The notes beneath the pieces are model-generated. The model did not search any database. It was not told the origin of the DNA and worked only from the letters and a program-made list of their open reading frames with translations. The position numbers and the translations under genes are program-made. A stretch of 64,000 nt of DNA from Klebsormidium nitens (lineage: Eukaryota > Streptophyta > Klebsormidiophyceae > Klebsormidiales > Klebsormidiaceae). Positions 1-12,300 of the stretch are shown one piece after another; the first letter of the stretch is position 1, and every line of letters starts with the position of its first letter. The DNA lies in the NCBI GenBank assembly GCA_000708835.1, contig DF237040.1, positions 62,001 through 126,000 on the forward strand, given 5' to 3'.

Positions 1-1621
1 ATGCACTCTTATGATAACAGGGTTCCAGCTCTGAGCTCTGCATCCATATGCACAAGCTTGCTAGCGAGAGGACACCACATGCACAGACGTGAGCAAACTT
101 GCAGTCTGGACGGCAAAAGAAGGAGAGGCGCACCGATCGAACCTTCTGCATGAACATTGCGCAACTGATACGGTATGCACGCCGTGGCGTGGTGTCCAGG
201 TCCTCGGAACCGAATGCCTGGCCGGTGGAGACTCCCGGGCAAACATGTACCCCGCTGCATCGTTGATTGGATTTGCTGCTTCCATGTGATTGTCCGATGA
301 GGCGCTGGATAGCCCGGTGATCCTCCGGGAGAGCATGCACGTGCGCGTCATGCTTCAGACCAGATGCACTGCACCTACCACACTGCGGTGCCAAAGTTTC
401 CAGTCGACTCAATGATTGGAATAGGAGGCGGAACTAAATGCTGGTGTCAGAACGAGCTCGGCCGTACGGCCTTCCGGCTTTTTGCCAAATTGTGCAACTA
501 TAGCATCCGAAGCGCGGCCGCGGCTTGGACGGTCACCGTTGGGGGCGGCCGGGCCGCCCGCGGGCGCCGGACAGGCCGCGCTCACTGTATAGTATATGCA
601 CTTCCTCTCACCAACTTAGATTACAACAACAACAACGATATAAACAATAGTTCGCTGGCCAAGCCAACTCAAAGTCGGGCAGTGAGTGCCACAGCACCTC
701 AGATACTAGCATGTCGAGCGGGAGGGGCATGAGTCGCATGACGCATCAAAGATGCTGCATGTGCATGGTACTAACAATATTCATGCCCGGTTCGATGCAA
801 ACGATCGAAAGAATCAATCCTGAGTTCTGAAAATGCTTTCAATCAATATGCGCGCCGGCCCGCGACAAAACAGTGCGCTAGATCCAATTTCATCATGTGT
901 GGTATAGGGTAGTACGCGACTACACCAAATTGCTTCTTTTGAGCATGTGCAGCTAGCTTAGTTTGCAATAGCGCGTGGCCAAATGGCACCCAAATAAGTT
1001 GACCTAGCCCTTTGGCTAGTGCAGATTTGGCGCTGCACTTGATTGCATTAACATACATACCGAGCTGCATGACCATCGGCCCCTTTGTACAATCGCATGT
1101 TGGAGTGGAATACGAGCTTCCAACGTGGTACGTGGGAACCTAGACTCAACAGTGACAGAAGTTTTTTGATGCATCAGATCGCCAACATGACAGAAGTCGA
1201 GCCAAGCGACCAAAGGCGTCTTGTATGGTTCCGAAAGTAGCTAAAGAAATGCTCCATCACTCTCGAGTGCGCTACTTGGCGCACAGATGGGGACCCTATA
1301 CTGACCCTATATCGACCCTATATCGTACATTTTGAAGCAGGACACGAACCCTCTCCGCCCCCTCTATCCGTCTTTGGTTCACAGTCTCGAGCTCCGGCCC
1401 CCACAACCCCATTCTTATTTCTTCTGCCGACCTTGTTCCGGAACCCCCCTCAAGGGGCAACCGACAACCCTCCCAACCGAATCCCCCGACCCCTCTCCGA
1501 GTGTCAAACTACGACTCGCCGCACGCATCCCCCAAACCCTCTCAGGGCTTGACCGAGACCTCCCGACCGCCCCCCCAAACCCCTAAAAACGGCCTCCCAA
1601 CCGCGTCCCCCGGGGGATCCC
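1..1621. other. Intergenic, no gene recognised
   Basis: No reading frame here looks like a real protein: the open frames are short, overlap on both strands and show no recognisable domain or splice-consistent exon. It holds a GC-rich patch near 520-580, a CAA-repeat patch near 624-637, a short GACCCTATAT-like repeat (three copies, about 1291-1327) and a strongly C/T-rich plus strand from about 1335 to 1620. The last lies just downstream of the stop codon of the minus-strand tetraspanin-like gene and may hold its 3' UTR. Confidence 0.5.
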
Positions 1622-4600
1622 TCAAAGCGCATACGGCGACCTCCCGAGCTCCACGTCCTTGGCCGGGTCCGGCGCGTCACTGTACTTGGCCCGCATCTGG
1701 TCGCCCAAAATCTGCGCCTTGGATTGTTGGCGCTCTTCATTATCGCGGCCCTTCCATGGCACCCAGCCCCGCTTGGGCGGCAAGTGCTTGAAGCGGCGCC
1801 CGGTGGCCGGGTCGATCTTGTCCACCGGGAGCGGCGCGCGCTGACAGCTGTACACCATGCACGCGAGCACGAACGCCACGGCCTGCAGAGCAAAGAATGC
1901 AAATCGAAGATGAGACACGAGGGTCAAATCCCCTTAAGGGTACCTTAAAATTATTCTTAGGGATGCACGTGTTGGTGATGCTAAGAGCTGTACACAAAAG
2001 GTTCACTTGTGGTGACTTTGCAGACAAGCACGAACGCCACTGCCTGCATTCAAACCTCCGTGTAAAGGAGATGGAGCAGAGATCTGATTCATAAGTAGAC
2101 GGTCTCTGTGAGAACGTTGACAGCCCCATACCAAAGCACGAACGCTAACGCCCGCAGAGCAGACGACCAGATTCCCAGAGGCGAGGAGGTCATGGAGATT
2201 GACGGGTGATGACAGTGACAGCTGTATAACGTGCGTGGGAGAAGGAGCAACCGCCTGAGAAGAGGGAGACCGAGAGTAGAGGCCATTTGATGTTTCGATA
2301 GACATGTGGAAGGAGTTCGACAGGTGTACCCAAAGCATGCGAGTACAGCACGACAGGATGCTGGGAAAGGAAGTGGCATGTCCGGATAGAAACGGAGCAA
2401 AGAGAGAAGGAAACGGATGACGAAAGAATAACAGGAAAGCACCAAGGTTTCTACCCTGAACCCAAACGGAACGCCGTCATGTGCGGAGGAAGCTGTCGTG
2501 ATCGGGCAATACTGCGGATGTTAGTGCAAGCCCTGACTTGCGCTTATATGACGATGCGGTGTGCGCACTCCGGCAAAATTCGAAACAGATGTCAAGGTGA
2601 ATTTCAGCAGTTTGACAAACTACGCTAATGAACGTCCGAGGGTTTGTGTATGCAGCCTGACAGGGTTCAATCACCGGAATCAAAGCTCAGCGACGATACA
2701 ATCAAGAGCAGGTTGTCTGCCAAACAATTTGCAATTTTGTGAAGAAACGACGCCTCAGCTCAAGATTCCTACGACAGACCAAGCCGGATATGCAACAAAG
2801 GCTGGCAGAGCGAGCTAGCCCGATTCTATGGCCTTCGCCCAAGCTTTCGAGAATTACAGAGTCATTGCGGAACACGACCTGGACATGCGAGCGTTTTGGA
2901 CGCCGCTTTGCAGACATACTCTCGCTGGGACACCGCGACTTGTTGCGGAAACAACGGAAACAAAAAGGACGAGAAATCGGTAGCGGTCTTTGAGCCTCAC
3001 ACAAAAATCTTCAGAATCAGGTTAGAGGAATTTCAGGAATTACAACAGCTCTGTGGCTTCAGATTTTGTTTCTACTGACAATCCCGTCAGGCTTGTCCCG
3101 CTGGAAGGTTCAGACTCTCGCGTGACACGCCCTATCTCAAAAAATGTGGCGCAAGAAGTTCGACCGTGGGGTGAAGTGCGGGAGGTTGCTCCGGTTTATC
3201 TACACAAAGCAGCTACTCGGGCATCTACGCCCACCATGGGCCCCCAAACCAGTCGGATTCTGTGTCACACCCACTTTCCCAAAGTGTCACCCACGGGCAG
3301 GGTTGACGAAAACTCCAGTACCTCGAACCAGACCAGTGTTGCGGACTCATGGCCAAAACCCGCCAGAAAAGTAGACCCACAAACACACGGACGAGCAGAG
3401 ATCAGAAACTGTACATGTACGTCAGTACATACCTCAAGGGCGCAGACGGCGATCATGAACCACGCAAGACTCCTGGCTTGGTTCCGGCTGATGTGGTAGT
3501 GCCCCGTGCCGTTCAGGCGGGCCGCCATCTTGCTGGTGTCAGCAAACGTCACCATGGCCGTCGCAAACAGGCCGACGCAGCCAATGGGAAGCAGGATCGC
3601 CTGCAGGTAAAGCAGGAGGTTATAGGACGGGTTGAAGAAATGGGTTAAGGAGGAAATTGGAGCAGCACGAAAAGGGACGAGAGGAAAAGATATGCGAGGG
3701 CTTTGAGAGCGAGCATCAGAAGAGGTCGAGGAACAGGTTTAAGAACGGAGGCGAGCAGAACATTTGAGGTCAGTTGTAGGCACGGCTTCAAAGAAGAGGT
3801 CTTGGCCAAAGTTACCCAGGCTTGGAAACAGGTTAGAAACCTGTTTGACAACAGCTCTAGAGCCATCTGACCCCAAGGTTGGGACCACATTTGAGGACGT
3901 GTTTGAGAACGGAGTTTATGAATGGCGTTTGACACATGATAATGACAAATAATGCCAGTATCCCATAGCTCTCCCTGAACAGGCAACCCCAAAAACCTCG
4001 TTCTGAATTTGCCAACACCTTGCCCAACATGCTTCATCATTGCTTTCCCTTTGCAACGTCGCACAAGGTACCGGCGCTTGAAAGGCAAGAGGTTACTCAC
4101 ATGTACTGCAAACATGCCATAGCTCTTCCTCGGCTTAACGAACAGCCCAGTGAGGCCGATCACGATGGTCACTATTCCAAGCACAATGAAGCCCCATCCG
4201 GTGATCCATGTGGGCGTCTTAGCGAGCGCGAAGACCAGCACGATCAGTAGAATGCCTGCAGAGAAAAGGTTCACAATTTAAGACCAATAATTGTTGGCGC
4301 TTCTCAAAGCGAACCAAAATACCAAGAAAAAGGAATGGCAGTCGTCTGATGCTGCCATTGCGGTCGGTAGAGTGACGCCTGCAAAACACTTAAAGGATGA
4401 GAAATAAGGTGCAGATAGGTGGTGGTAGAAAGTCCAGGGATGATTGTTTGCAAGTTGACGAGTCACCACCACAATGTTAAACTTATAGTGTTTTGGCGGA
4501 TAAAGTGTGCCCAGACTGTCCAAGTGCAAGTCTACCACTGAACATACAGGAAAAGGGCAAAAGAGAGGAGAACGGGGAACTGATTTTGTGTAGAATAGAA

Positions 4601-5709
4601 CAGCATGAATTTTGCAGCTCAACATCAATCTCCACTTCCAGCATCCGTTCGGTTAAGTCAAATCATTGCTTTTGACACAGAGATTGAGGCCTCTGACCTT
4701 CGGACCATTCAGAACATTGGCCCACTTTAAAAGCGCCCTTTGAAATGCATTTGCTTGGATGCTCTCCGCAGACAATCTTTGACCGTGGCCGCTAAAGCAG
4801 AGTGAGGCCGAAAAAGTAAACAAAAAGTTTTGCCTCCCACGGTATCACAGACCGCAACTTGACATGCCTTGTGCAATGGCCCCGTCTATCTTTCTCGGGA
4901 CGGGTGCCTTCATGATTAAAATGCCCAAGAGATTACCTTTTGAAATCAGTAAGGGGACAGGGAAAGATAGGTCAGCATGCGACCAATTACAAAAACACAG
5001 TCCTTGTTCCATTGTGGATAAGAATTCCACTCTTGATGCAATCGCAAGATAACTTCTCCGGTTGAAACACTCTGGGTAATGGTGACACCTGCTGCTTGGA
5101 ATGATGCATTTGGCAACAAGAAATGTGAGCTTTCCGTTTGTGGAAAACTTTGATGCATGTCAACATCGCACTCGCAATCAAAGTCCAACATTTAGGAAGG
5201 GGCATCTCCACGTCCGAGAGCATTTTTCAAGATGGGCAAAACGACAACCACATGCAAACCAGATCTTTTGAACCACACCTTCGTAACCTGTCGTCATTCA
5301 CCATATCAAACACGTGACCAATGGCGAAATGCTGGGCACTCTATAAGGCGAGGACTCTGCGGGATCCAGCAACTTTCTCACCTTTCAGCTCTTTGCATAA
5401 AGAAATCAGCAACACACTACAGATCTTGGATGTTCATATCAAAAATCCGCAATGCGCTGCAAATTGCCCTACTGAAGAGTCTCTGCTCGTTTTGGCCTGG
5501 TTACAGTGATAGGTACAAAAGTGAAGGGTAAGACCCATGCTTCCTCAATGTACACCTTCCACAGTGGGCCTACAATCCAGGAGCAAAATGGTATGCAGTC
5601 TGACTTGCCAAAGTCATCTTCAGTCCTGCTCACCTGAGATGACGATGAGAGCGTTAAGGATGCGCAGGAGCGAGACGCCTGAGTCCTGGACACACCGATG
5701 CATGCCCAT
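1622..5709 (-). CDS. Four-transmembrane tetraspanin-like membrane protein
   Basis: Four coding exons join in phase on the minus strand: 5709-5634, 4255-4101, 3600-3433 and 1882-1622, giving 219 residues. All introns are GT-AG, with donors GTGAGC, GTGAGT and GTATGT. Four hydrophobic segments lie at about residues 13-37, 44-63, 78-96 and 121-147, followed by a charged, probably cytosolic tail of about 70 residues. That is tetraspanin topology, but the loop between segments 3 and 4 has only about 25 residues and no CCG motif, so it is not a canonical tetraspanin. It resembles the short plant tetraspanin-like membrane proteins. The start is the first Met of MGMHRC; the frame is open further upstream, so the N-terminus is uncertain. 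The 1.4-kb first intron could hide another exon, although phase and hydrophobicity fit a direct join. The partner and molecular function are unknown. The gene is head-to-head with the HDC1-like gene. Confidence 0.65.
1841..2375 (-). repeat. Diverged tandem copies of the last-exon acceptor region
   Basis: The 3' splice site and first codons of the last exon of the tetraspanin-like gene recur as degraded copies within the preceding intron. The plus-strand landmark is GCACGAACGCCAC followed by GCCTGCA. Copies start near 1841 (functional), 1985, 2119, 2215 and 2320, so the spacing is about 95-145 bp. The copies at 1985 and 2119 still encode a fragment like ALAFVL or AVAFVL, but they lose the frame soon after. 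Confidence 0.6.
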
Positions 5710-6336
5710 GGCTGCTCTGGCGCTTTGCAACCTCCCAGGGTGATTTCTGACCAAAAACCCTTGTGCCCTCACTCCCCTCGCTTCCACTATGGTCAAACTT
5801 GTCACCCGGAAGAGTTCCAAGCAAAAGGCTCTGCCTTGCTGCAAGCAATGTCTTCAGGGGCTGAATGAGCACGCCTTGCTCTCTGCGCCAAGAGGAGAGG
5901 GGTACCTAGTATGAACGAAGAATGGAGGACTGCCTCGGAGCTCTTGGCGCCCCAAGGTTGTGGCGCGAGCTGCCTTCGAAGAATGCCGCCTGTGAGGTTG
6001 CATGCAAAGCTTGCGAGATCTCGAATCTTGCAAGTGTGAAAACGCACGTCTTCCCCCACGCGTGTCCACTCAAAGGGCGGAGCAGCGCGTCTTCACACCT
6101 GCCTCTCCTGAACAGAGCTGGGGATCCCTGCACGATCGACGTCTTGCAATATTACTTAAGCCAGGACCGTCCGTTAACCCTCGTTTTTCGCGCTCCAGGG
6201 TACCCGTATCTCTCGGAACCATCAAATTTAACCTCGTGGTTATTGCAGAGCTCAAACAAACCCCTGCATTTTCACCAGCTGATCTCAGGCTCAGCTTTGC
6301 AGAAGTGTATTGGTGGTGAAAGGCGGCGGATTCGCC
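5710..6336. promoter_or_regulatory. Shared head-to-head intergenic region
   Basis: This 627-bp gap separates the start codons of the minus-strand tetraspanin-like gene and the plus-strand HDC1-like gene, so it must hold both 5' UTRs and both promoters. No clear TATA box was identified for either side. The layout suggests a bidirectional promoter; that is inference from gene orientation. Confidence 0.35.
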
Positions 6337-9300
6337 ATGGCTTCCCAGCAGGACCCTCAGGCCCGGCCCGCTGCCACGATGGAGAGCAAAATTGCCCCCA
6401 AGCGGCCCCTTGAGAGCAGTCCCTCTGGAGGCGGTGACGCGAACAAACCTGCAATGAAACTGCAAAAGCTGGACCTCCCTCCCGCAAGTGCACCACCTCC
6501 TAAGCAAGATCCTATCAGCAGAGGGATAACGCCAGCTAACCTGTCTGCACCTATGGCTGACGTCAGAGCTGGCGGTGTGCCGCAAAGGCAGCCAGAGGCA
6601 GCTGGTAATGCGGGGCTGTTGCATCCTACAGCGGAGAAGCCAAAAGCGCCACTAGGGATTGGAAAAGATGCGCCGGTTGGAGTGTCCAATGAGGGAAAGA
6701 AGAGCCCTGCAGTTGGGGAGCAATTAAAACCTTTGGTGGAGAGCAAAAAGGCGGATGCGGCGGAGGTTAAAGGAGCGCCACCGCCAATTGAGCCTGTGAA
6801 GTTGTTGAAACCCGTGGAAGAACCTGCAAAAGCCTCAAAGCCTGAAGCGGCTGAAGTGCCGAAAAATGGAGATGAGAGCAAAGGGGGAGCCAAGGAAGGA
6901 GCAGAGGGAGGGAAAGAGGATGCTGGGAGGAAGGAGGGTGCCGCAGAGGAGGGAGGAGAGAAAGAATCGCTAGGGTTGGCGGGAAGGAGAATTCTAAGGC
7001 CCCGTCAGGCGTCGGCGCCTCCCCAGGGACAGCGCTCGAGGCTGAGGCACCGAGACGGAGAGGCAGGGTAAGTGACACATTGAAATCATATAGTGCGTAA
7101 GCTCAATTGTTTCGTCTCAGAAAGGCTTGCATTTCGCCTGTTTTAGCTGAAGTTGGAGAGCAGCACATACAAAGCTCTTGCTTTTTGACATCATCTTCAA
7201 GCATATACGAATGGCGCCGTGGATGGTGTTGGGTTGAGTGCGCAGAAGCGCGAGTTGTTTCGACAGAATCTTGCTGTAATTATCATCTCTGCATCAAACG
7301 TATTCCCACAAGTCTGCCAATTGCATTGATTGCAAGTGGTACAACGTATGAAAATGTGGGGTGATGGTACATACTTTGAGAGTATGTGTGAGCAACTCAG
7401 CACTTTGTTGCTCTGCAAATTCTGTTCAGATGCTCCATCCAGTATTGTAATTCCTGACACACTCTTGCGTCTCCTTGCAGATCTCCAGGTATGACACACT
7501 TGTCGGCAGCCCCTGATGTCGATTCGTCTAGTCGCAATCTTCTCTTTCTAAACTATCCTTTCTTTTTCCGACTGGAAAGTGAAACGGCACTGGCAATTGG
7601 CAAGGATAAGACAGTGTGGGATCTAGAGCACACTGGATTACTTTTGGAAGTACCCATGGTTCTACTTGCTTCAACGGTTGAACTGAGAAGGGTGGAAGTT
7701 TCCTTCTTCTTTTGCGCTCGCTTGGAGTCTGTTGGGGCTTCGTCATGCTTTTGGGCAATTGTTGAGTTTCCGCCTTTGACAACGCTCTCCCCTCCCCAGT
7801 GCTCATGAACACCCGTACCTGTTTTGCTAGTCCATTCCATGCATCACAGAAAGGGCATGCGCTTCATTCAGTATGTTGCGAACCTGAGTTTCAGAACCTC
7901 AATACAAGTGAAATTAGAAACAAAGGGGAAAAGAGTCTTGTTACATTCATCAGGGCTCCCGTTTTGAGCTAGACACAATGTGTGCTGCTCTGAACAGACA
8001 GGGAGAACGTTTGATAAGCCACTCTTGCCTGTTGGTGGAAAGAGCGGGCGAGACAGTGGCGACTTGCGCAATAATTGCCTTTGCTGATTGCTGCTGCTAT
8101 TTCAGTGACGACATGAAGCAAGCAACCAACGATCAGGCACCTAGCCTCCGCAACAGTCAGGATATATTCAATTGAAACTTAAGGTTGAACCACAGCTTGT
8201 CTTGAAGAAAGGGAACAAATGAAAGGAAGGCCTGCAGAGTCCGATCTTCTAGAGGGTTGAGTTATCCAAATCTACCCCATACTGTTTTGCGCGGTACTGG
8301 ATCCCACTTGCTTTGCAAATTGGTAGAAATCGGTTGTGGTCACACCCTACCGTGGGAACGGATTGTATTGGGCCAGATCACATCCTAGATCACAAGAAAC
8401 ATATCTGTCAACATATTCAACGCCCTATCCAACCATCGTCCAGATACAATCTGCGCAATGCTGGACCATTGCGTGCTCTTACAAAAAGAAAACCGGCCAG
8501 CGGTATTTGCACTTTTGCAACGGTAGATGTTAGATGCTTCACCATGTCTGTATACAGGATTGGACCACAGTCTGCTTTACAAGGAAGGAACAGGCGTGCC
8601 GGAGCTTGGAGCCACATATGACAGCTCACCCGAGGGTGACGTTGAGGGAAAGAACCTGGTGGAGGTGCGGATTCCGCCGGAGGCAATTACTCTCGCAAAC
8701 AAGCAGGTGAGGACATCGTTGGTGTGAATTCCCTTTTGCTTTTGGCAGGAGTAGTCCCCCTAAACAAGCAAACGTGTGAGGATATTGTTGTTCGCAATTC
8801 TGTCAAGGGGAAGAGAGAGGACTTTTGCTCTGTGGACAGCTAATTTGAAGATGCATTTTTGGGCAGTGATTCCAGCTGTCATCAGGGAGCTAGTAGGCAA
8901 ATGAAAACGCCTTGCCTCAACTAAGGAACTATCAATGGTCTGGTTGGGAGGGCTCAACGATTACATCTGGAGGTGTGTGGCATCTTAGCGGTGTATTGTT
9001 GAGCGTTGGAGGCAAGTGTCGGTTCAAGTCTCTGCTTTATCATCAGACATGCTCGAACATTGTATGGGCAATCCGTAAAATCTCATTCTGCCGTACTGGG
9101 TCAGGACAGGACAGGACAAGAATTTGGCAAGGGCGTCGGAGGAACTAAATCCGAACCGCTTTCCTACTTTCAGGCCGTCTTAGTTGGCTCTTGCAATGAA
9201 TACTCCGAACAGGCCCAATCATACGGGGTGGTGCTTCAATCGGGCAGCATCATGTAGAATGCTGGTGAAGAGGCAAGTTCAAGGGGCCTGTGAGGACTTG

Positions 9301-12300
9301 TTGTAAGCCATTCTTAGGGCCTCCAGATCAAACCCTGATAAACCCTCGATTAACCTCAGACTAACTCCAGATTAACCCCAGATTCACCTCGGATTACCCT
9401 CACAATAACCTCAGGCTAAGTTAAACTAAACCTCCGTGTTGCAGGTCCGTGTACGTCAGCTTTGGGGAACTGACGTGTACACCGATGACTCCGATCTGGT
9501 GGCAGGTGGGCAGCGTTCCGTTCTCTAGCCTTAGACAGGTGCTCCGCAAGACTGTGTATGACGTGGACGGAGACGGAATGTCGTATCTATTTATCTGATT
9601 GGTTCTCAAGTTCCGTTTGGTTGGAGAGGCGAAGGGCAGACTTGACTACGTGAATGGAACTTTTGAAGTTTGCCGCCGGCACGCTTTGCTGGCATCACGA
9701 ACGGCCCAAGCTCAGGCCATGATTGCCGTTATTTCTCACCCTCGATGACTGCCGTTGTTTCTCGGCCCTACTCCGAGTTTGTGCCGCCATTGAGTTTGTG
9801 TCAGATCTCAGCTTTGTTCTACCAGTTTGCTTGAAGGTAGCCGTTTCTTATGCGGCCCTTTCTGTGCATCTAGATGTTACCAGCGTGCCATATTGTGTGT
9901 TGATAAAAGACCTTTTTTTCATGTCATCTTTACGACAAGATTGACAATACTTGGTATCTTCCGCTGACGCTTCCGGCTCCTCTGCAGTCCTGATGCACAC
10001 TGGCTACTACACCCCGTCTAACGCACCCCCGCCGCCGTCGGTCGCGGAACTCCGCGTGGTGGTGCGCTTGCTGCCCGCTCAGGAAGGTGTGTCTCCAAAT
10101 TGGACGTTGGTCTGCTTCATGGTTCGTTCCTTCGTTCTTTGTTCGTTTCCCTTCTCTAACCACTGAGTCATTCTTGTGCTTGCTTCTGAGCTGGTACGCG
10201 TGGCATGCTGGTGTTGTACTTATGTCCGTTCATCTCATTCGATCTCCTGTATCAAAGTGCTGTAATGTCTTAGTTCTGTCTCGAAGTCGACTCGATCTAA
10301 AAGTTCCCTAGCGGTTCAGATCGTGGCTGCGAAGTCTGAGTCCCACCTGAAGTTCGAAGTTACGATTCAAAGGCCTCTTGCATAAATCTTTATTCGCTTC
10401 CCCCAGGCTATCCCTCCAGTGCCCGCAATAACATGCGCTCACGAGCGTGGGCCGCAGCGAAGGGCGGGTGCAGCTTTCGCGTCGAGAAGTGCTGGGTGGT
10501 TAAGGCCGGGGGCGGAACGCTGGACCCAGAGCCGTCGCTGTCTCGGAACCTTGCGGCGGCGCCGACGCTTGTCCCGGCAGCAATGGAGCGGACAGTCACG
10601 ACACGTTCTTCGGCGCAGGTGGGGGACCCGACAGTTTCAAACTCGTTAGATGAGAGCTCGAAGGTTCGAAGGGTAGAGGAAAGACCCGTCAAGACGGACA
10701 CGGGCGGTCAATTGTCTGAATGTGAGATCTTTAGAGGTGCAGGCAGATGCTCAGTCATAAATGAGGGCCGTGTCCAAACGGCAGCACTATCTGCAGAAGG
10801 TGCCCGCGCAAAAAACAACGTCTTCAGTACGTTCCGAAGTGCGTCAGGATTGAGGCTATGGTTGCAACCATAGCTTCCTCCGTAATGGTATCGATTGCAG
10901 CTCCCTGCGCAGACAGCGTCGCTCCTAGGGTAAAATCTTTGAATGCATTGCTCTTTGCACAAGCAACAAGTTGGAAATAAAGTCAGTGCAAGGAAGAAGG
11001 AGCCTCTTCAAATAGGTAAGATCGATTTTTCGATTCTTCCATTTCTTGCAGGCGGCAGTCTAAGTGGCCGCTCTCTTGGCAAAGACTACACGCCCCGTAC
11101 CCGTACCCACCCGAACCCCCTAAACTATACCCATCCGTCCTAGCAATTGTTCGCTGAGCTCATGGTCTACTATCTGATGGAAATGGGAATGCTCTTGTCT
11201 TCGCAGGCGGCGTCCAACCGGCAGCGCTACCTGCAAGAAGTGACGGTGCAGTACAACCTGTGCAACGAGCCGTGGCTCAAATACAGCCTCAGCGCCGTCG
11301 CCGACCGCGGCCTCAAGCCGTCCCAGTTCACATCGTCGCGCCTCAAGAAGGGCGACGTGCTCTACGTGGAGACCCAGACCAGCAGGTGTGAATGCACTCT
11401 CCCTTGCTCCTGGACTGTGTATCATTGGTCCGCCCCCCTTTTGAATTGACTTCGAAATGCTCTGCAACGTGGTAAACGGTTGAAGTTTTTGAGCTCCCGG
11501 GACGAGAGCGCTCGAACAGTGCGTTGAAAGCGTAGGTTTCCCGTTGCTGTATCGACGTTGTAGTTGACCTGCTTAGACATGAATGAAATGTTACGTAGAC
11601 GGTGCTTTGGCATTTGTCTGCTAATATCAGAGCCGTTTTGGGAACACGACTTCCGTCAGCATCATCTTAGACACCCACAGGCCACTTGCTTTGCCTGAAA
11701 GAATGTTGCTTCTCGTGAACCGTTGGTCAACTGCTGAAATGCTCCCACTGATGTCGATTAGACGGAGTGGTTGCTTCTTTGTTAGTAACTGGGCGAAAAA
11801 TCTCGTACTCGTGATAGAACGCCTGGGTTTTTGAGGGACGTGATTCTATCCATGCTTGGGCATAGGTAAAGCCTTAAAACTGATTTTTGATGTACCAACA
11901 GCGGGGCCGTCAATAAAAAGCTAGTTGATTTCCAGACTCGCTTGATCCATCTTGCAGACCGTGAAGATATTCATCGTGCTTCACTTCGACACAGTCGCAC
12001 AGCCCAATCCTTCTCCGCATGCTTTTCAAGGCTCTTCCCCTTACTGGATTCTTCTGGTTTTTCTGAACCCCCATTTTTACTCTGTTTCTCCTCTCCAGGT
12101 TCGAGATCTCGTACGTCGATCAAGCGGCCACCGCCAACGGGAACGTTGCAACGTCAGCCCCCCTGGCGCTCCCCACGTCAGCATCCAGCAGCCGGCCCTC
12201 CTCCAGCCACGGGCTTATTCACACCCTGCACGCCCCAAGAGCCTCCTTGGAGCGGCCAGGCACACCGCAGCACGAGCAGCCCACGTATGATGGCGAGAAG

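Noticed and set aside
2021-2445. Copies of AVAFVL-like coding sequence as extra exons of the tetraspanin-like gene
   Set aside because: The copies lose the frame after a few residues, lack matching donors, and the model is complete without them; they are treated as decayed duplicates.
3645-4274. Minus-strand frame of 209 codons as a single exon
   Set aside because: Only the first part (4255-4101) is coding; after a perfect GTGAGT donor the frame continues by chance into intron. The spliced join gives a coherent four-helix protein.
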